Position numbers and translations under genes: made by a program. Of a stretch of DNA of 41,277 nt, positions 1 through 7,479 are shown one piece after another. The notes under the pieces are model-generated. The model searched no databases and was not told the origin of the DNA. It saw only the letters and a list, made by a program, of their open reading frames with translations. Positions within the stretch are counted from its first letter, which is position 1; the number at the start of each line of letters is the position of its first letter. The stretch is from an uncultured Lentisphaeria bacterium (lineage in GTDB: Bacteria; Verrucomicrobiota; Lentisphaeria; Oligosphaerales; Oligosphaeraceae), in the NCBI GenBank assembly GCA_934661755.1, contig CAKUJM010000024.1, positions 1-41,277 of the forward strand, in the 5' to 3' direction.

Positions 1-22
1 CCCCCCCCCCCCCCCCCCCCCC
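1..22. repeat. 22-base poly-C homopolymer at the window edge
   Basis: The window opens with 22 consecutive C residues, followed by a C-rich, G-poor stretch with a short CA repeat up to the first gene at 65. It may be genuine (homopolymers near starts can vary in length) or an artefact: a contig end built from reads with a poly-G tail would look like this. The sequence alone cannot decide. Confidence 0.6.
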
Positions 23-64
23 GTTCCCCGCCACACACACACCACCAACTCCCACGATTTCAGG

Positions 65-1645
65 ATGCTGTCGCCGCAGACAATCAAGCGTTTCCGCCGT
101 TTCCGGCAATTCCGGCGCTCATGGTGGTCATTGATAATGCTTGCGGCGCTCTACATCCTGTCGCTGGGCGCGGAGCTGTTCTGCGGCAGCCGCCCGCTGG
201 CGATCCGCCATCAGGGACGGTGGTATTGGCCGCTGTTCGCCTTCCATGCCGAAAGCCAGTTCATTCCCGGCGGCGGCGCGAATCAGGCGGATTATCTCAA
301 ATTGCATCGGCAGGGCGCATTCAAGGACAGCCTGGTGATCTGGCCGGTGATAAGGAATGACCCCTACCGGATCATCCCCCAGGACGAAATCGCCCCGCAT
401 CTGCGGTGGCATCTGCAGCTGGTGCCGCGGCCACGGGTGGCGGGGCTGGTGGTCGGCGCCGACCTGGTTGTCCGCAGTGGCGGCGGCCTGGAGGCGCTCC
501 TGCCGCCGGATTGCCTGCCGCTGGCAGGGCGGCGGCTGGATGAGCTGTGGGAGCTGCCGGATGGGCTGCTTGACCAGATTGCCGCGCGGATCGCGGGGAA
601 GGCGTGCGCGGGTGCGCAATTCGTCGTCGCGCCAGCCCGCGGCGGCGTGGCGGGGCTTCCCCCGGTGCGGGTGGTGCTGGCGCAATCCGGCGCCCGCGCC
701 CGCAGTCGCGCATCAATCCGGATGCGGCTTTTCGAGGACGCCGGGCCTTCAATTGCCCGGGTGCGCCAGTGGTGGTTCGAGCCGGGGGCGGTCCGTCCCC
801 GGAATGACGCCGACGGCTTCGAGGCGCTGCCGCCGGATCTGCGATGGCAGTCGCGGCAATTGCTGGAGCACGGCCGTGAGGATGCGGTGGAATGCGTCGT
901 GGATGGAGCGCCGTTCACGCTGGAATGCGGACGCGAAAATGCGCGCTTTCCCTTCCGGCCATTCGCCGGCCATTGGCTGGGGCTGGATGACGCCGGCCGC
1001 GATGTCTTTGCGCGCATCTTCTATGCGCTGCGGCTGTCGCTCAACTTCGGGATGATCCTGGTGGTCTGCTCGCTGGCCGGCGGCTCGCTGGCCGGCATGG
1101 CCCAGGGCTATCTTGGCGGAAAATGCGATATGATCGGCCAGCGCCTCACCGAAATCTGGAGCGCACTGCCTTTTCTCTACATAATGATCCTGATGGGGGC
1201 GATTTACGGCACCGGATTCCTGCTGCTGCTGGCATGCTATGCGCTCTTCAATTGGATTGGCATATCGTATTACATGCGCGCCGAGACGCTGCGGCTTAAG
1301 AAAATGCCGTATGTCGAAGCCGCACGATGCCTCGGCGTCCCCGGCTGGCGGATCGTGCTGAGGCATATCCTGCCCAATGCGCTGGTGCCGCTGATCACCT
1401 TCTTCCCGTTCTCGCTGGTCGGCACGGTGGGGGCGCTGGCGGCGCTGGACTACCTGGGGTTCGGATTGCCGCCGCCAATGCCGTCGCTGGGAGAATTGCT
1501 GGCCCAGGCGCAGGCGCAACGCCATGCATGGTGGCTGATCCTCTATCCGTCAATGGCGCTGTTCGCGGTGATGATCCTCGGGGTCTTCATCGGCGAGGGG
1601 GTGCGCAACGCCTTCGAACCGCGTACACGCCAGGTGCTCAAATAA
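65..1645 (+). CDS. YejE-type peptide ABC transporter permease with a large periplasmic insertion
   Basis: This is an inner-membrane permease subunit of an oligopeptide (microcin C/YejABEF-like) ABC importer, 526 residues. Residues 20-38 form the first membrane helix and are followed by RPLAIRHQGRWYWPLF, matching the start of YejE. The transport domain begins near residue 303 (GHWLGLDDAGRDV) and carries the EAA loop at about 417-440 (YVEAARCLGVPGWR..HILPNA) that contacts the ATPase, then LDYLGFGLPPPMPSLGELL. E. coli YejE, as recalled, is about 340 residues; the surplus of about 180 residues lies between roughly 106 and 292, in the periplasmic loop after helix 1, and matches nothing I recognise. 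The leader is C-rich and the Shine-Dalgarno site is weak. The partner permease and ATPase would lie upstream of the window. A YejA-like binding protein is encoded separately at 16201-17967. Confidence 0.85.
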   Translation: MLSPQTIKRFRRFRQFRRSWWSLIMLAALYILSLGAELFCGSRPLAIRHQGRWYWPLFAFHAESQFIPGGGANQADYLKLHRQGAFKDSLVIWPVIRNDPYRIIPQDEIAPHLRWHLQLVPRPRVAGLVVGADLVVRSGGGLEALLPPDCLPLAGRRLDELWELPDGLLDQIAARIAGKACAGAQFVVAPARGGVAGLPPVRVVLAQSGARARSRASIRMRLFEDAGPSIARVRQWWFEPGAVRPRNDADGFEALPPDLRWQSRQLLEHGREDAVECVVDGAPFTLECGRENARFPFRPFAGHWLGLDDAGRDVFARIFYALRLSLNFGMILVVCSLAGGSLAGMAQGYLGGKCDMIGQRLTEIWSALPFLYIMILMGAIYGTGFLLLLACYALFNWIGISYYMRAETLRLKKMPYVEAARCLGVPGWRIVLRHILPNALVPLITFFPFSLVGTVGALAALDYLGFGLPPPMPSLGELLAQAQAQRHAWWLILYPSMALFAVMILGVFIGEGVRNAFEPRTRQVLK

Positions 1646-1676
1646 ATCCGCCGTCGCGGCGGCGGGAACAATATGC

Positions 1677-1760
1677 TGGTGCGCGGAACAGGACTTGAAC
1701 CTGCACGGGATACCCCATTGGAACCTAAATCCAACGCGTCTGCCATTTCGCCATCCGCGC
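1677..1760 (-). tRNA. tRNA-Leu (anticodon UAG)
   Basis: The minus strand folds into a full cloverleaf. The acceptor stem GCGCGGA/UCCGCGC is followed by discriminator A and an encoded CCA at 1677-1679. The anticodon stem UUGGA/UCCAA encloses loop UUUAGGU, giving anticodon UAG, which reads CUA and other CUN leucine codons. The long variable arm and the T-loop UUCAAGU are typical of tRNA-Leu. It lies downstream of a protein-coding run on the same strand, but has its own -10-like element 12 bases upstream. Confidence 0.97.
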
Positions 1761-1772
1761 GCACTGCCGCAT

Positions 1773-1778
1773 AATATA
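1773..1778 (-). promoter_or_regulatory. -10 element TATATT for tRNA-Leu
   Basis: On the minus strand the run GTATATTATG ends about 10 bases before the 5' end of the mature tRNA, in an otherwise GC-rich gap. No good -35 is visible at 16-18 bases. The same TATATT core precedes several other genes in the window. Confidence 0.55.
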
Positions 1779-1806
1779 CCGCCGCAAGTAAAAACGGCGG
1801 GGCGCA

Positions 1807-1839
1807 GGCCTGGGGGTGGGAGGCGCCGGCCCCCAGGCC
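1807..1839 (-). terminator. Strong hairpin after the small membrane protein gene
   Basis: GGCCTGGGGG (1807-1816) and CCCCCAGGCC (1830-1839) are perfectly complementary, giving a 10-bp stem with a 13-base loop, 9 bases past the stop codon at 1849. On the minus strand a T5 run follows only after about 11 further bases, so it is an imperfect intrinsic terminator. A second hairpin (1779-1784 with 1795-1800) lies between it and the tRNA promoter. Confidence 0.5.
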
Positions 1840-1848
1840 ATGGCAAAC

Positions 1849-2127
1849 CTATTTCATCCCCCAGACCAGCAGGATGAAGATGTAGACAAAGAACAGAAAG
1901 CCGAAGATGGCGTACCAGAAGGATTTGCTTTGAAGGAATGCCCAATGGTGCGCATCGCGTCGTTCCTTGAGCTGCGCCAGGGCCTCGGCCAGGCGCCGGT
2001 CCTTGAGCATGAGCTCGCGGTCGGTCGCGTCAGGCTGCAGCTGGCGGTATTGCCGGAAGTCCACCTTCGGCGAACTGGGAGAACTGGGCGAACTGGGGGG
2101 ATTGGGCTGGTCGTCGGAGTTGCTCAT
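1849..2127 (-). CDS. Small single-pass membrane protein, 92 residues, unknown function
   Basis: I do not recognise this protein. The start at 2127 is chosen because GGAGGA lies about 7 bases upstream; a longer frame back to 2295 would run into the preceding gene and is low-complexity. The N-terminus is acidic and polar with three SSP repeats (residues 11-20), the middle is charged and probably helical (ATDRELMLKDRRLAEALAQL, 34-53), and the C-terminus is one hydrophobic aromatic helix (about 70-90, WYAIFGFLFFVYIFILLVW) ending almost at the membrane. It is therefore probably a tail-anchored inner-membrane protein with its charged part in the cytoplasm. It follows the carboxypeptidase gene by 32 bases and is likely in the same transcript, but that alone does not show a role in cell-wall work. 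Confidence 0.7.
   Translation of the reverse strand: MSNSDDQPNPPSSPSSPSSPKVDFRQYRQLQPDATDRELMLKDRRLAEALAQLKERRDAHHWAFLQSKSFWYAIFGFLFFVYIFILLVWGMK
2071..2097 (-). repeat. Three 9-base tandem repeats inside the small membrane protein gene
   Basis: Three copies of (c/a)GAACTGGG lie head to tail. On the coding strand they give the repeated Ser-Ser-Pro of residues 11-20. Copy number could change by slippage in steps of three residues without breaking the frame. Confidence 0.8.
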
Positions 2128-2159
2128 GATTTCTTCCTCCGTTGGGGCGCGGCCTTGCC

Positions 2160-3332
2160 CTACTGCCCCGCATAGATCCATTCCAGCAGGGATTTGGCCA
2201 GGGCGTCGCGATGGCGGCCATTGTCGGCACCCTGGACTCCCATGAGCACGATGATCACGGTGCGTCCATTGCGGGTGCAGGTGACAGAGATGCAATATCC
2301 GGCGGTGGCGGTATAGCCGGTCTTGAGGCCGTTGACTCCGGGCACGCGGGCGCGCAGCAGCTTGTTGGTCGAATGCAGGTCAAAGCGCTTGGTGTCCTCG
2401 CGGATGCAGTCGGATGCGACCGCGGCCCATTTCATGATTTCCGGGAATCCCAGCGACCGTTCGGTGAGATATGCCACATCAAGGGCGGATCCGAGGTTTT
2501 CAACCCTCCCGCCGGCACGGTCGATGGGAAGCCCGTTGGGGTTGTAGAACTGCATGCCGGAAAGCCCCAGCTGGCGGGCGCGGTGGTTCATCGCCACCAC
2601 CCCCTCCTCGATATCGCCGCCGCCGATGAATTTGCCGGCGATGGCGGCGCAGTCGTTGGCGCTGGAGATGATCATGCACTTGACGAACTCGGAAAAGGTC
2701 AGCTTGTCCCGGGGATCCAGGTAGACTCCGGAGATGCGCCGCGCCCGCAGATACCTGACATCGTCGTTGGTGACCTTGAGCACCGACTGCATGGTGAGGG
2801 ACGGGTCGGAGTCGACCTTCTCGATGAGCATCTGGGCAGTGAGCAGCTTGGTGAGCGATGCGATCGGGTAGGCCTTGTCGGATGACTTCTCCCATAGTAT
2901 CGACCGGCTGGCGACGTCGATGGCCACTCCCGCACGCACGTCATTGAGGCTCCGGCGCAATTTCTCCGGCATGGGCCGCAACGCCTCGCGATAGAATCCG
3001 CGATGGTATGCCGGGAAGGCGGATGCCGCCGGGACCTGCGGCGACGGACGGCGGACCGGCGTGGTCGGCGTGGCCGGCGTGGCCGGCGTGGCCGGCGTGG
3101 CCGGCGTGGCCGGTTGCGGCGTCACTGGCGTTGGCGTTGGCGTGGCGGGAGGCACGGGCGCATCCGCATTGATTCCGTCAGGAGTGGCCACGGGCGCCGG
3201 CGCCATTTCGGCTGCCGGCGGCTGGACGGCGGCCGATGGCGGGGACGGCCGCCAGAATAGCCGGATCCCCACCAGGAGATGCACCATGGCCACAATTATG
3301 AATACAATCAGATTCCGCAGGCCATTCTTCAT
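2160..3332 (-). CDS. D-alanyl-D-alanine carboxypeptidase (peptidase S11), membrane-anchored
   Basis: A penicillin-binding-protein type DD-peptidase that trims the terminal D-Ala of peptidoglycan stem peptides in the periplasm. It has 390 residues from the start at 3332. Residues 1-27 contain one membrane segment (NLIVFIIVAMVHLLVGIRLFW), followed by a Pro/Ala/Thr-rich linker with five PAT repeats. The catalytic domain begins with AGVAIDVASRSILWEKSSDK. The three S11 motifs are visible: SxxK as SLTK after AYPIA, SxN as SAN in IISSANDCA, and KTG in GLKTGYTATAGYC. The N-terminal anchor differs from the cleaved signal and C-terminal helix of PBP5/6. The start lies 7 bases after the pcnB stop with no strong Shine-Dalgarno site, suggesting translational coupling. 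A longer reading frame to 3725 overlaps pcnB and is rejected. Confidence 0.92.
   Translation of the reverse strand: MKNGLRNLIVFIIVAMVHLLVGIRLFWRPSPPSAAVQPPAAEMAPAPVATPDGINADAPVPPATPTPTPVTPQPATPATPATPATPATPTTPVRRPSPQVPAASAFPAYHRGFYREALRPMPEKLRRSLNDVRAGVAIDVASRSILWEKSSDKAYPIASLTKLLTAQMLIEKVDSDPSLTMQSVLKVTNDDVRYLRARRISGVYLDPRDKLTFSEFVKCMIISSANDCAAIAGKFIGGGDIEEGVVAMNHRARQLGLSGMQFYNPNGLPIDRAGGRVENLGSALDVAYLTERSLGFPEIMKWAAVASDCIREDTKRFDLHSTNKLLRARVPGVNGLKTGYTATAGYCISVTCTRNGRTVIIVLMGVQGADNGRHRDALAKSLLEWIYAGQ
3061..3114 (-). repeat. Six 9-base tandem repeats coding a PAT linker
   Basis: Six consecutive 9-mers, GTGGCCGGC with one base change in the first and last units, encode the Pro-Ala-Thr repeats in the linker between membrane anchor and catalytic domain of the carboxypeptidase. 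Slippage would alter the reach of the enzyme from the membrane while keeping the frame. Confidence 0.9.
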
Positions 3333-3339
3333 AATCTGG

Positions 3340-4812
3340 TCATAGCTGTTCGGTGTCCGGCGTGGTGAAGGCGTCATTGGCCTGGCGGGCAAGTTGCCGG
3401 AGGTGCTTCTGGCGTTCGCGGCGCCTCCGCCGGCGCTGCCGCTTGGCCTCGGCACGGGCCTCGTCCGCCGTATTCGGGGGTGGCGTGAAGGTGATGGTGT
3501 TGCCGTCGTCGGCAATCTCGCCGGCGACCCGACCATCATCCGCGTCAACGGCGTCATCCGCATCCTCCGCGGGCAATGGCTTCGGTGCGGACTTGCCACG
3601 CAAGATGCTGCGTGGGAGCTGCTGGTCCGCATAGCCATCCGGCAATTCGGCGATGAGCTGCGGATCCCAGCCGAAGGCCTGTACCAGCAGTGCGCCCAGC
3701 GCCCGGGCATAGCGATATTCGACATTGCCTATCGCCCGCGGGGAAATCGGCCGCTTCAGCAATTTGGGCACGAGGTCGAGGATGGTCAGGACGCGCTCGG
3801 ACAACACCCGCGGGACCATGAAGCCCTCGAAGAGCACCTCCAGTACCCGCGGCGCCACATCGTCGAGATGGAGGCTCCCAGACCAGAAATCACCGGGATG
3901 CTCGGGGTTCATCGCCGCCATCATGAATGGCATGGTGACGGTGGAGAGGGCCAGGCCGCGTGAATTGGAATACACGCCGCGCCGCATCGCCTCGCCACGA
4001 AGCTTGAGCAGATGGCGCACCACAGTGCCTTCCTGTTCATCCCAGCTGGCGTCCAGGGTCGGCCAGAAGTGCTTGAGGAAGCCGTATTGGTGCATAACCT
4101 CGAGGGTGCGGGGCGCGGCGGGATGGTTGAAGATCTTGAGCAGCTCCTCGAAAAGCCGCGCCGGCGAGGCCATGGTGATCTTGGCGGCATGCTCGCGCAG
4201 CACCCGCTCCAGCTGCGGCTCAAGGACGAAGCCGTTCTGGGCAACCAGCTTGAGGGCGCGCAGCATCCGCACCGGATCCTCGTCCATGCGCTCGGCGGGC
4301 CGGCCGATTGCCCGGACAATGCCGTGGCGGATGTCCTCCAGGCCGCCATGCAAGTCAATGACCCCCTGGCTGCCGACGACATCGAAGAACAGCGCGTTCA
4401 CGGTGAAGTCGCGGCGCCCGGCGTCATCCTGGAGAGTCCCGAAGCAGTTGTCGTTCCAGATCATCACGCCGTCGCTTTCGTACTTCCCCTTGCGCTCGGA
4501 GGCGCTGGGGCGCCTGCGGAAGGTGGAGACCTCGTAGAGCTTGTTGTCGGCATAGACATGCGCCAGGCGGAACCGCCGCCCGATGATGTGGCAGCGGCGA
4601 TGGCCGAAGACCCGCTTTACCTGCTCGGGGGTGGCATTGGTGGAGATGTCGTAGTCCTTCGGGGAGGCGCCGATGAGCAGGTCGCGGACCGCGCCGCCGA
4701 CGATGTACGCCTCGAAGCCGGCGCGGGCAAGCTCGCGGACAATGCCGCATGGCGTCGGATCCAGCTTTTCGCGCAGGGAATCCAGGTCAATTGAAAAATC
4801 GGGGGAAGGCAT
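3340..4812 (-). CDS. pcnB: Poly(A) polymerase I (class II nucleotidyltransferase)
   Basis: Adds 3' poly(A) tails to RNA, which in bacteria promotes decay. It has 490 residues. The nucleotidyltransferase head carries the VGGAVRDLL motif (38-46) and the metal-binding pair in KDYDIST (D53, D55), then GRRFRLAHV and YEVSTFR (near 78-99), which favour PcnB over a CCA-adding enzyme. RRDFTVNALFFD (133-144) and AERMDEDPVRMLRALK (173-188) are the standard neck motifs. The C-terminus, from about 420, is acidic and then strongly basic (RQRRRRRRERQK), as in the RNA-binding tails of PcnB proteins. The window's one tRNA has an encoded CCA, which is compatible with a poly(A) role. The start at 4812 follows a palindromic hairpin after the preceding gene. 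Confidence 0.92.
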   Translation of the reverse strand: MPSPDFSIDLDSLREKLDPTPCGIVRELARAGFEAYIVGGAVRDLLIGASPKDYDISTNATPEQVKRVFGHRRCHIIGRRFRLAHVYADNKLYEVSTFRRRPSASERKGKYESDGVMIWNDNCFGTLQDDAGRRDFTVNALFFDVVGSQGVIDLHGGLEDIRHGIVRAIGRPAERMDEDPVRMLRALKLVAQNGFVLEPQLERVLREHAAKITMASPARLFEELLKIFNHPAAPRTLEVMHQYGFLKHFWPTLDASWDEQEGTVVRHLLKLRGEAMRRGVYSNSRGLALSTVTMPFMMAAMNPEHPGDFWSGSLHLDDVAPRVLEVLFEGFMVPRVLSERVLTILDLVPKLLKRPISPRAIGNVEYRYARALGALLVQAFGWDPQLIAELPDGYADQQLPRSILRGKSAPKPLPAEDADDAVDADDGRVAGEIADDGNTITFTPPPNTADEARAEAKRQRRRRRRERQKHLRQLARQANDAFTTPDTEQL

Positions 4813-4826
4813 GTGCGGGAATGATG

Positions 4827-4850
4827 GTGATGGCCCTGCAGGGCCATCAC
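4827..4850 (-). terminator. Perfect 10-bp hairpin between the BI-1 gene and pcnB
   Basis: GTGATGGCCC, loop TGCA, then GGGCCATCAC form a perfect inverted repeat 18 bases past the BI-1 stop and 14 bases before the pcnB start. There is no T run on either side. It could slow or process the transcript, or hold the pcnB start region in structure, rather than terminate it. Confidence 0.5.
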
Positions 4851-4868
4851 CGGTCTGGCGTCATCGGG

Positions 4869-5570
4869 CTACTTGCGCTTGCCGAGCAGCTTGATCATGT
4901 AGAGGAAGATGTTGATGAAATCAAGATAGAGGTTGAGCGCCGCCAGGATCGCCAGGCCGTTGTGGCCGCACCCCGCCTCGTTGAGATTCTTGATCTTCTG
5001 GGCGTCGTAGGCGACCAGCCCGACGAAGATCGCCACGCCGATATAGGACAGCGCCAGGTCCAGTCCGCTGGAGCGCAGGAAGAGATTGACCAGCGAGGCG
5101 ATGACGACCCCGAGCAGCCCCATCAGCAGGACGTTGCCGATGGTGGTCAAGTCGCGCTTGGTGATGAATCCGTAGAGCGACATGACGCCGAAGGTGGCGG
5201 AGGTGATGACGAAGCATTGGGCCACCGACCCCAGCTGGTAGGCCAGGAAGATCACCGACAGCGTGACTCCGTTGAGCGCGGCATAGCCGATGAAGGCGAG
5301 GAAGGCCACGAATGCCGGCAGCTTCAGGCATACAAACGACAGCGCGAAGACGATCACAAATTCCGCAATCAGGCAGGGCTTGACCCACGGCAGGAATTTC
5401 TGCGGCTCGACATGGACTCCGAGGTAGTAGCTCAGGCCGGCGGTGACCAGCAATCCGAGGGTCATCAACGCATAGACCTTGTTGAGGAAATTTACCTGCG
5501 GCATCGCGAACTGCTTCGGCTGCGCCAGGGGTTCCTCCCGGCGGAAATCGGGTTCAAGATTGAGATCCAT
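4869..5570 (-). CDS. Bax inhibitor-1 / YccA family membrane protein
   Basis: An integral inner-membrane protein of the BI-1 (TMBIM) family, 233 residues. E. coli relatives include YccA, which modulates FtsH proteolysis, and YbhL. Start 5570 is chosen because GGAGG lies 10 bases upstream; the frame continues upstream but overlaps rnhB. After a 35-residue soluble N-terminus, seven hydrophobic segments follow. Family hallmarks include AALNGVTLSVIFLAY, ALSYIGVAIFVGLVAYDAQK and the C-terminal ALNLYLDFINIFLYMIKLLG, whose aspartates belong to the proposed pH-sensing/Ca2+-leak pair. It sits 61 bases after rnhB. Confidence 0.92.
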   Translation of the reverse strand: MDLNLEPDFRREEPLAQPKQFAMPQVNFLNKVYALMTLGLLVTAGLSYYLGVHVEPQKFLPWVKPCLIAEFVIVFALSFVCLKLPAFVAFLAFIGYAALNGVTLSVIFLAYQLGSVAQCFVITSATFGVMSLYGFITKRDLTTIGNVLLMGLLGVVIASLVNLFLRSSGLDLALSYIGVAIFVGLVAYDAQKIKNLNEAGCGHNGLAILAALNLYLDFINIFLYMIKLLGKRK

Positions 5571-5631
5571 GGATGGTGTGCCTCCTGCGTTTTTAGAATC
5601 AGGTGGAAAAAGTTGTCGAAAAAGCCCGTGG

Positions 5632-6261
5632 TCAGAACAAGGTCGGCTGCGCCACCGGGGCGAAGGAACGGCGATGCTCGGGGCAGGGGCCCAGGCGGTT
5701 GAGCGCCACCAGATGGGCGGAGGTGCCGTAGCCCTTGTTGACCGCAAAGCCGTATCCGGGATAACGCGCGTCCAGCTGCACCATCAGCGCGTCACGGGTG
5801 GTCTTGGCCAGGATGCTGGCGGCCGCGATCGACGCGGAAGAGCCGTCGCCCTTGACAATGAAGCGCACCGGACAGGGGAAGGGCGCGAAGCCCAGTCCAT
5901 CGACCAGGGCGAATTGCGCGCCCAGCCGCAACGCGGCCTCGCGCATCGCGTCCTGGGTGGCACGGAGGATATTCATGCGGTCAATCTGGGCGGCGGAACG
6001 CATCACCACCGCATAGCGCACCCGCGGATCGGCCTTGAGCGCGGCCGCCAGCTCGTCCCGTCGACGCTCCGTGAGCTTCTTGGAGTCGTTGACCGGCAGG
6101 TCGAAGGACTCCGGCGGCAACGGCAGCGCGACTGCGGCCACCACCACCGGACCAGCCAGCGGCCCCCGGCCGGCCTCGTCGATGCCGGCCACCACCGCCC
6201 CCGGCGGCAGGCCGGCGGCGCACTCCAGCTCATGACGGAATGGCCTTGCGATCGCTGTCAT
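5632..6261 (-). CDS. rnhB: Ribonuclease HII
   Basis: Cuts the RNA strand of RNA-DNA hybrids and starts removal of single ribonucleotides from DNA. It has 209 residues, the normal length, from ATG 6261; the upstream extension of the frame contains the rplS terminator and is not coding. Active-site motifs are GIDEAGRGPLAGPVV (Asp and Glu metal ligands), NDSKKLTERRRDEL, and VKGDGSSASIAAASILAKTTRD with a third catalytic Asp, plus NKGYGTSAHL near the C-terminus. It follows rplS, the same order as trmD-rplS-rnhB in many bacteria. Confidence 0.97.
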   Translation of the reverse strand: MTAIARPFRHELECAAGLPPGAVVAGIDEAGRGPLAGPVVVAAVALPLPPESFDLPVNDSKKLTERRRDELAAALKADPRVRYAVVMRSAAQIDRMNILRATQDAMREAALRLGAQFALVDGLGFAPFPCPVRFIVKGDGSSASIAAASILAKTTRDALMVQLDARYPGYGFAVNKGYGTSAHLVALNRLGPCPEHRRSFAPVAQPTLF

Positions 6262-6286
6262 CAAATCGGAATCGCGGCGCAGATAA

Positions 6287-6336
6287 ACACAAAAAGGACC
6301 CGGGGGATGGTCTGGACCGCCTCCCCGTGTCCTTTT
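6287..6336 (-). terminator. Rho-independent terminator after rplS
   Basis: On the minus strand AAAAGGAC (complement of 6329-6336) pairs with GTCCTTTT (complement of 6292-6299), with an inner GC stem CGGGGAGG/CCCCCG, and the second arm runs into TTTTTGTGTTTAT. It lies 26 bases after the rplS stop and just before rnhB, separating ribosomal-protein expression from the genes below or letting only part of the transcripts through. Confidence 0.8.
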
Positions 6337-6361
6337 GGCAGTGAAACGCAAATGCGCTCAA

Positions 6362-6712
6362 TTAGCCGCGCACATCTGCGGACTTGACCTTGGCGGCCTT
6401 GCCGACCTGGCCACGCAGATAGTAGAGCTTGGCATGGGAGGTCATGCCGCGGCGGGTGACCTTGAAGGAGGCCAGGCGCGGGGAATGCACCGGGAAGACA
6501 CGCTCGACACCCTGGCCGGCCTGGACCCGGCGCAAGGTGATGGTGCTGGCAATGCCAGTGCCCTTCTTGGCAATGATGACTCCGGAGAAATTCTGGATGC
6601 GCTCCTTGCCGCCCTCGATGATGCGGACGCCCACCTGGACGGTGTCGCCGACATTCATCTCCGGCAGGTCGGCCTTCAGGTTCTCCTGGCGGATTTTCTC
6701 AATGGTGTTCAT
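6362..6712 (-). CDS. rplS: 50S ribosomal protein L19
   Basis: A large-subunit ribosomal protein at the 30S/50S interface. It has 116 residues from ATG 6712, preceded by AAGGAG; the few upstream in-frame codons lie in the trmD gap. Family signatures are ADLPEMNVGDTVQVGVRI near the N-terminus, IQNFSGVIIAKKGTGIASTITLRR, and GVERVFPVHSPRLASFKVTRRG, ending in RRGMTSHAKLYYLRGQVGKAA. It lies 44 bases after trmD in the classic trmD operon order. Confidence 0.98.
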   Translation of the reverse strand: MNTIEKIRQENLKADLPEMNVGDTVQVGVRIIEGGKERIQNFSGVIIAKKGTGIASTITLRRVQAGQGVERVFPVHSPRLASFKVTRRGMTSHAKLYYLRGQVGKAAKVKSADVRG

Positions 6713-6756
6713 GGTAGATGACTCCTTGTCGCTTATTGTTGTCAATGAAATTGCTC

Positions 6757-7425
6757 TCAGAGCAGATCCGGACGGCGGCCGACGGTGCGCACGATCCGCT
6801 GCTCCAGACGCCAGGCGGCGATCTCCTGGTGGTTGCCGGAAAGCAGCACCTCCGGGACCTTCATTCCCTTGTAGTCGGCCGGCCGGGTGAATTGCGGATA
6901 CTCCAGCAGCGCCTCGTCGCCAAAGGACTCCTCTGCGGAAGAGGCGTCATTGCCGAGGGCGCCGGGAAGCAGCCGGACCACGGCGTCGGCGACGACCGCC
7001 GCCGCCAACGCGCCATTGGTCAGCACGTAGTCGCCAATCGAGATTTCCTCGTCCATGAGGCACTGCCGGGCGCGTTCGTCAATGCCCTCGTAGTGTCCGC
7101 AGACCAGGACCAGGTGGTCCAGCTTGGCAAAGCGGCGGGCGGTCGGCTGGTCGAAGCGCCGGCCTTGCGGGCACATGAGCACCACATGCGAGCCGGGGAC
7201 GGCCACGTCCCGCAGGCATTCGAACAGCGGCTCCGGACGCAGGACCATCCCCACCCCGCCGCCATACGGCATGTCGTCCACCGTCTTGCGGGCGTCATGG
7301 GCGTAGTCGCGCAAATCAATCAGGTTGATCTTGACCACGCCTTCCTTCCAGGCGCGGCCGATGATTGATTCGCCCAATGCGCCCCGGCAAATGGCGGGAA
7401 ACAGGCTGACGATGTCAATCTGCAT
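6757..7425 (-). CDS. trmD: tRNA (guanine-N1-)-methyltransferase
   Basis: Methylates G37 next to the anticodon of tRNAs reading CNN/GGN codons (including tRNA-Leu), using SAM, and so prevents frameshifting. It has 222 residues. SPOUT-family motifs are MPYGGGVGMVLRPEP (52-66), LVCGHYEGIDER (107-118) and the knot segment ISIGDYVLTNGALAA (128-142). The linker SSAEESF and the C-terminal DNA/RNA-binding helix region YPQFTRPADYKGMKVPEVLLSGNH are intact. The gap to khpA is 54 bases and contains a TATATT element. The rimM gene that usually precedes trmD is absent. Confidence 0.98.
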   Translation of the reverse strand: MQIDIVSLFPAICRGALGESIIGRAWKEGVVKINLIDLRDYAHDARKTVDDMPYGGGVGMVLRPEPLFECLRDVAVPGSHVVLMCPQGRRFDQPTARRFAKLDHLVLVCGHYEGIDERARQCLMDEEISIGDYVLTNGALAAAVVADAVVRLLPGALGNDASSAEESFGDEALLEYPQFTRPADYKGMKVPEVLLSGNHQEIAAWRLEQRIVRTVGRRPDLL

Positions 7426-7447
7426 GGATCTGTCTTCTAAGCTGCTG

Positions 7448-7453
7448 AATATA
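7448..7453 (-). promoter_or_regulatory. Possible internal -10 (TATATT) before trmD
   Basis: Minus-strand CATATATTCAG lies 22 bases upstream of the trmD ATG, which would give a very short leader. There is no convincing -35. It may give trmD-rplS a separate level of expression from rpsP-khpA. Confidence 0.35.
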
Positions 7454-7479
7454 TGGGAGGGTGGGGATGCCGGGGGGCG

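Noticed and set aside
3061..3114. CRISPR-like array
   Set aside because: The 9-base units have no spacers and encode a linker repeat inside the carboxypeptidase.
3333..3725. Longer N-terminus for the D-Ala-D-Ala carboxypeptidase
   Set aside because: It overlaps the pcnB end on the same strand and lacks a signal-like start; the ATG at 3332 precedes the membrane segment.
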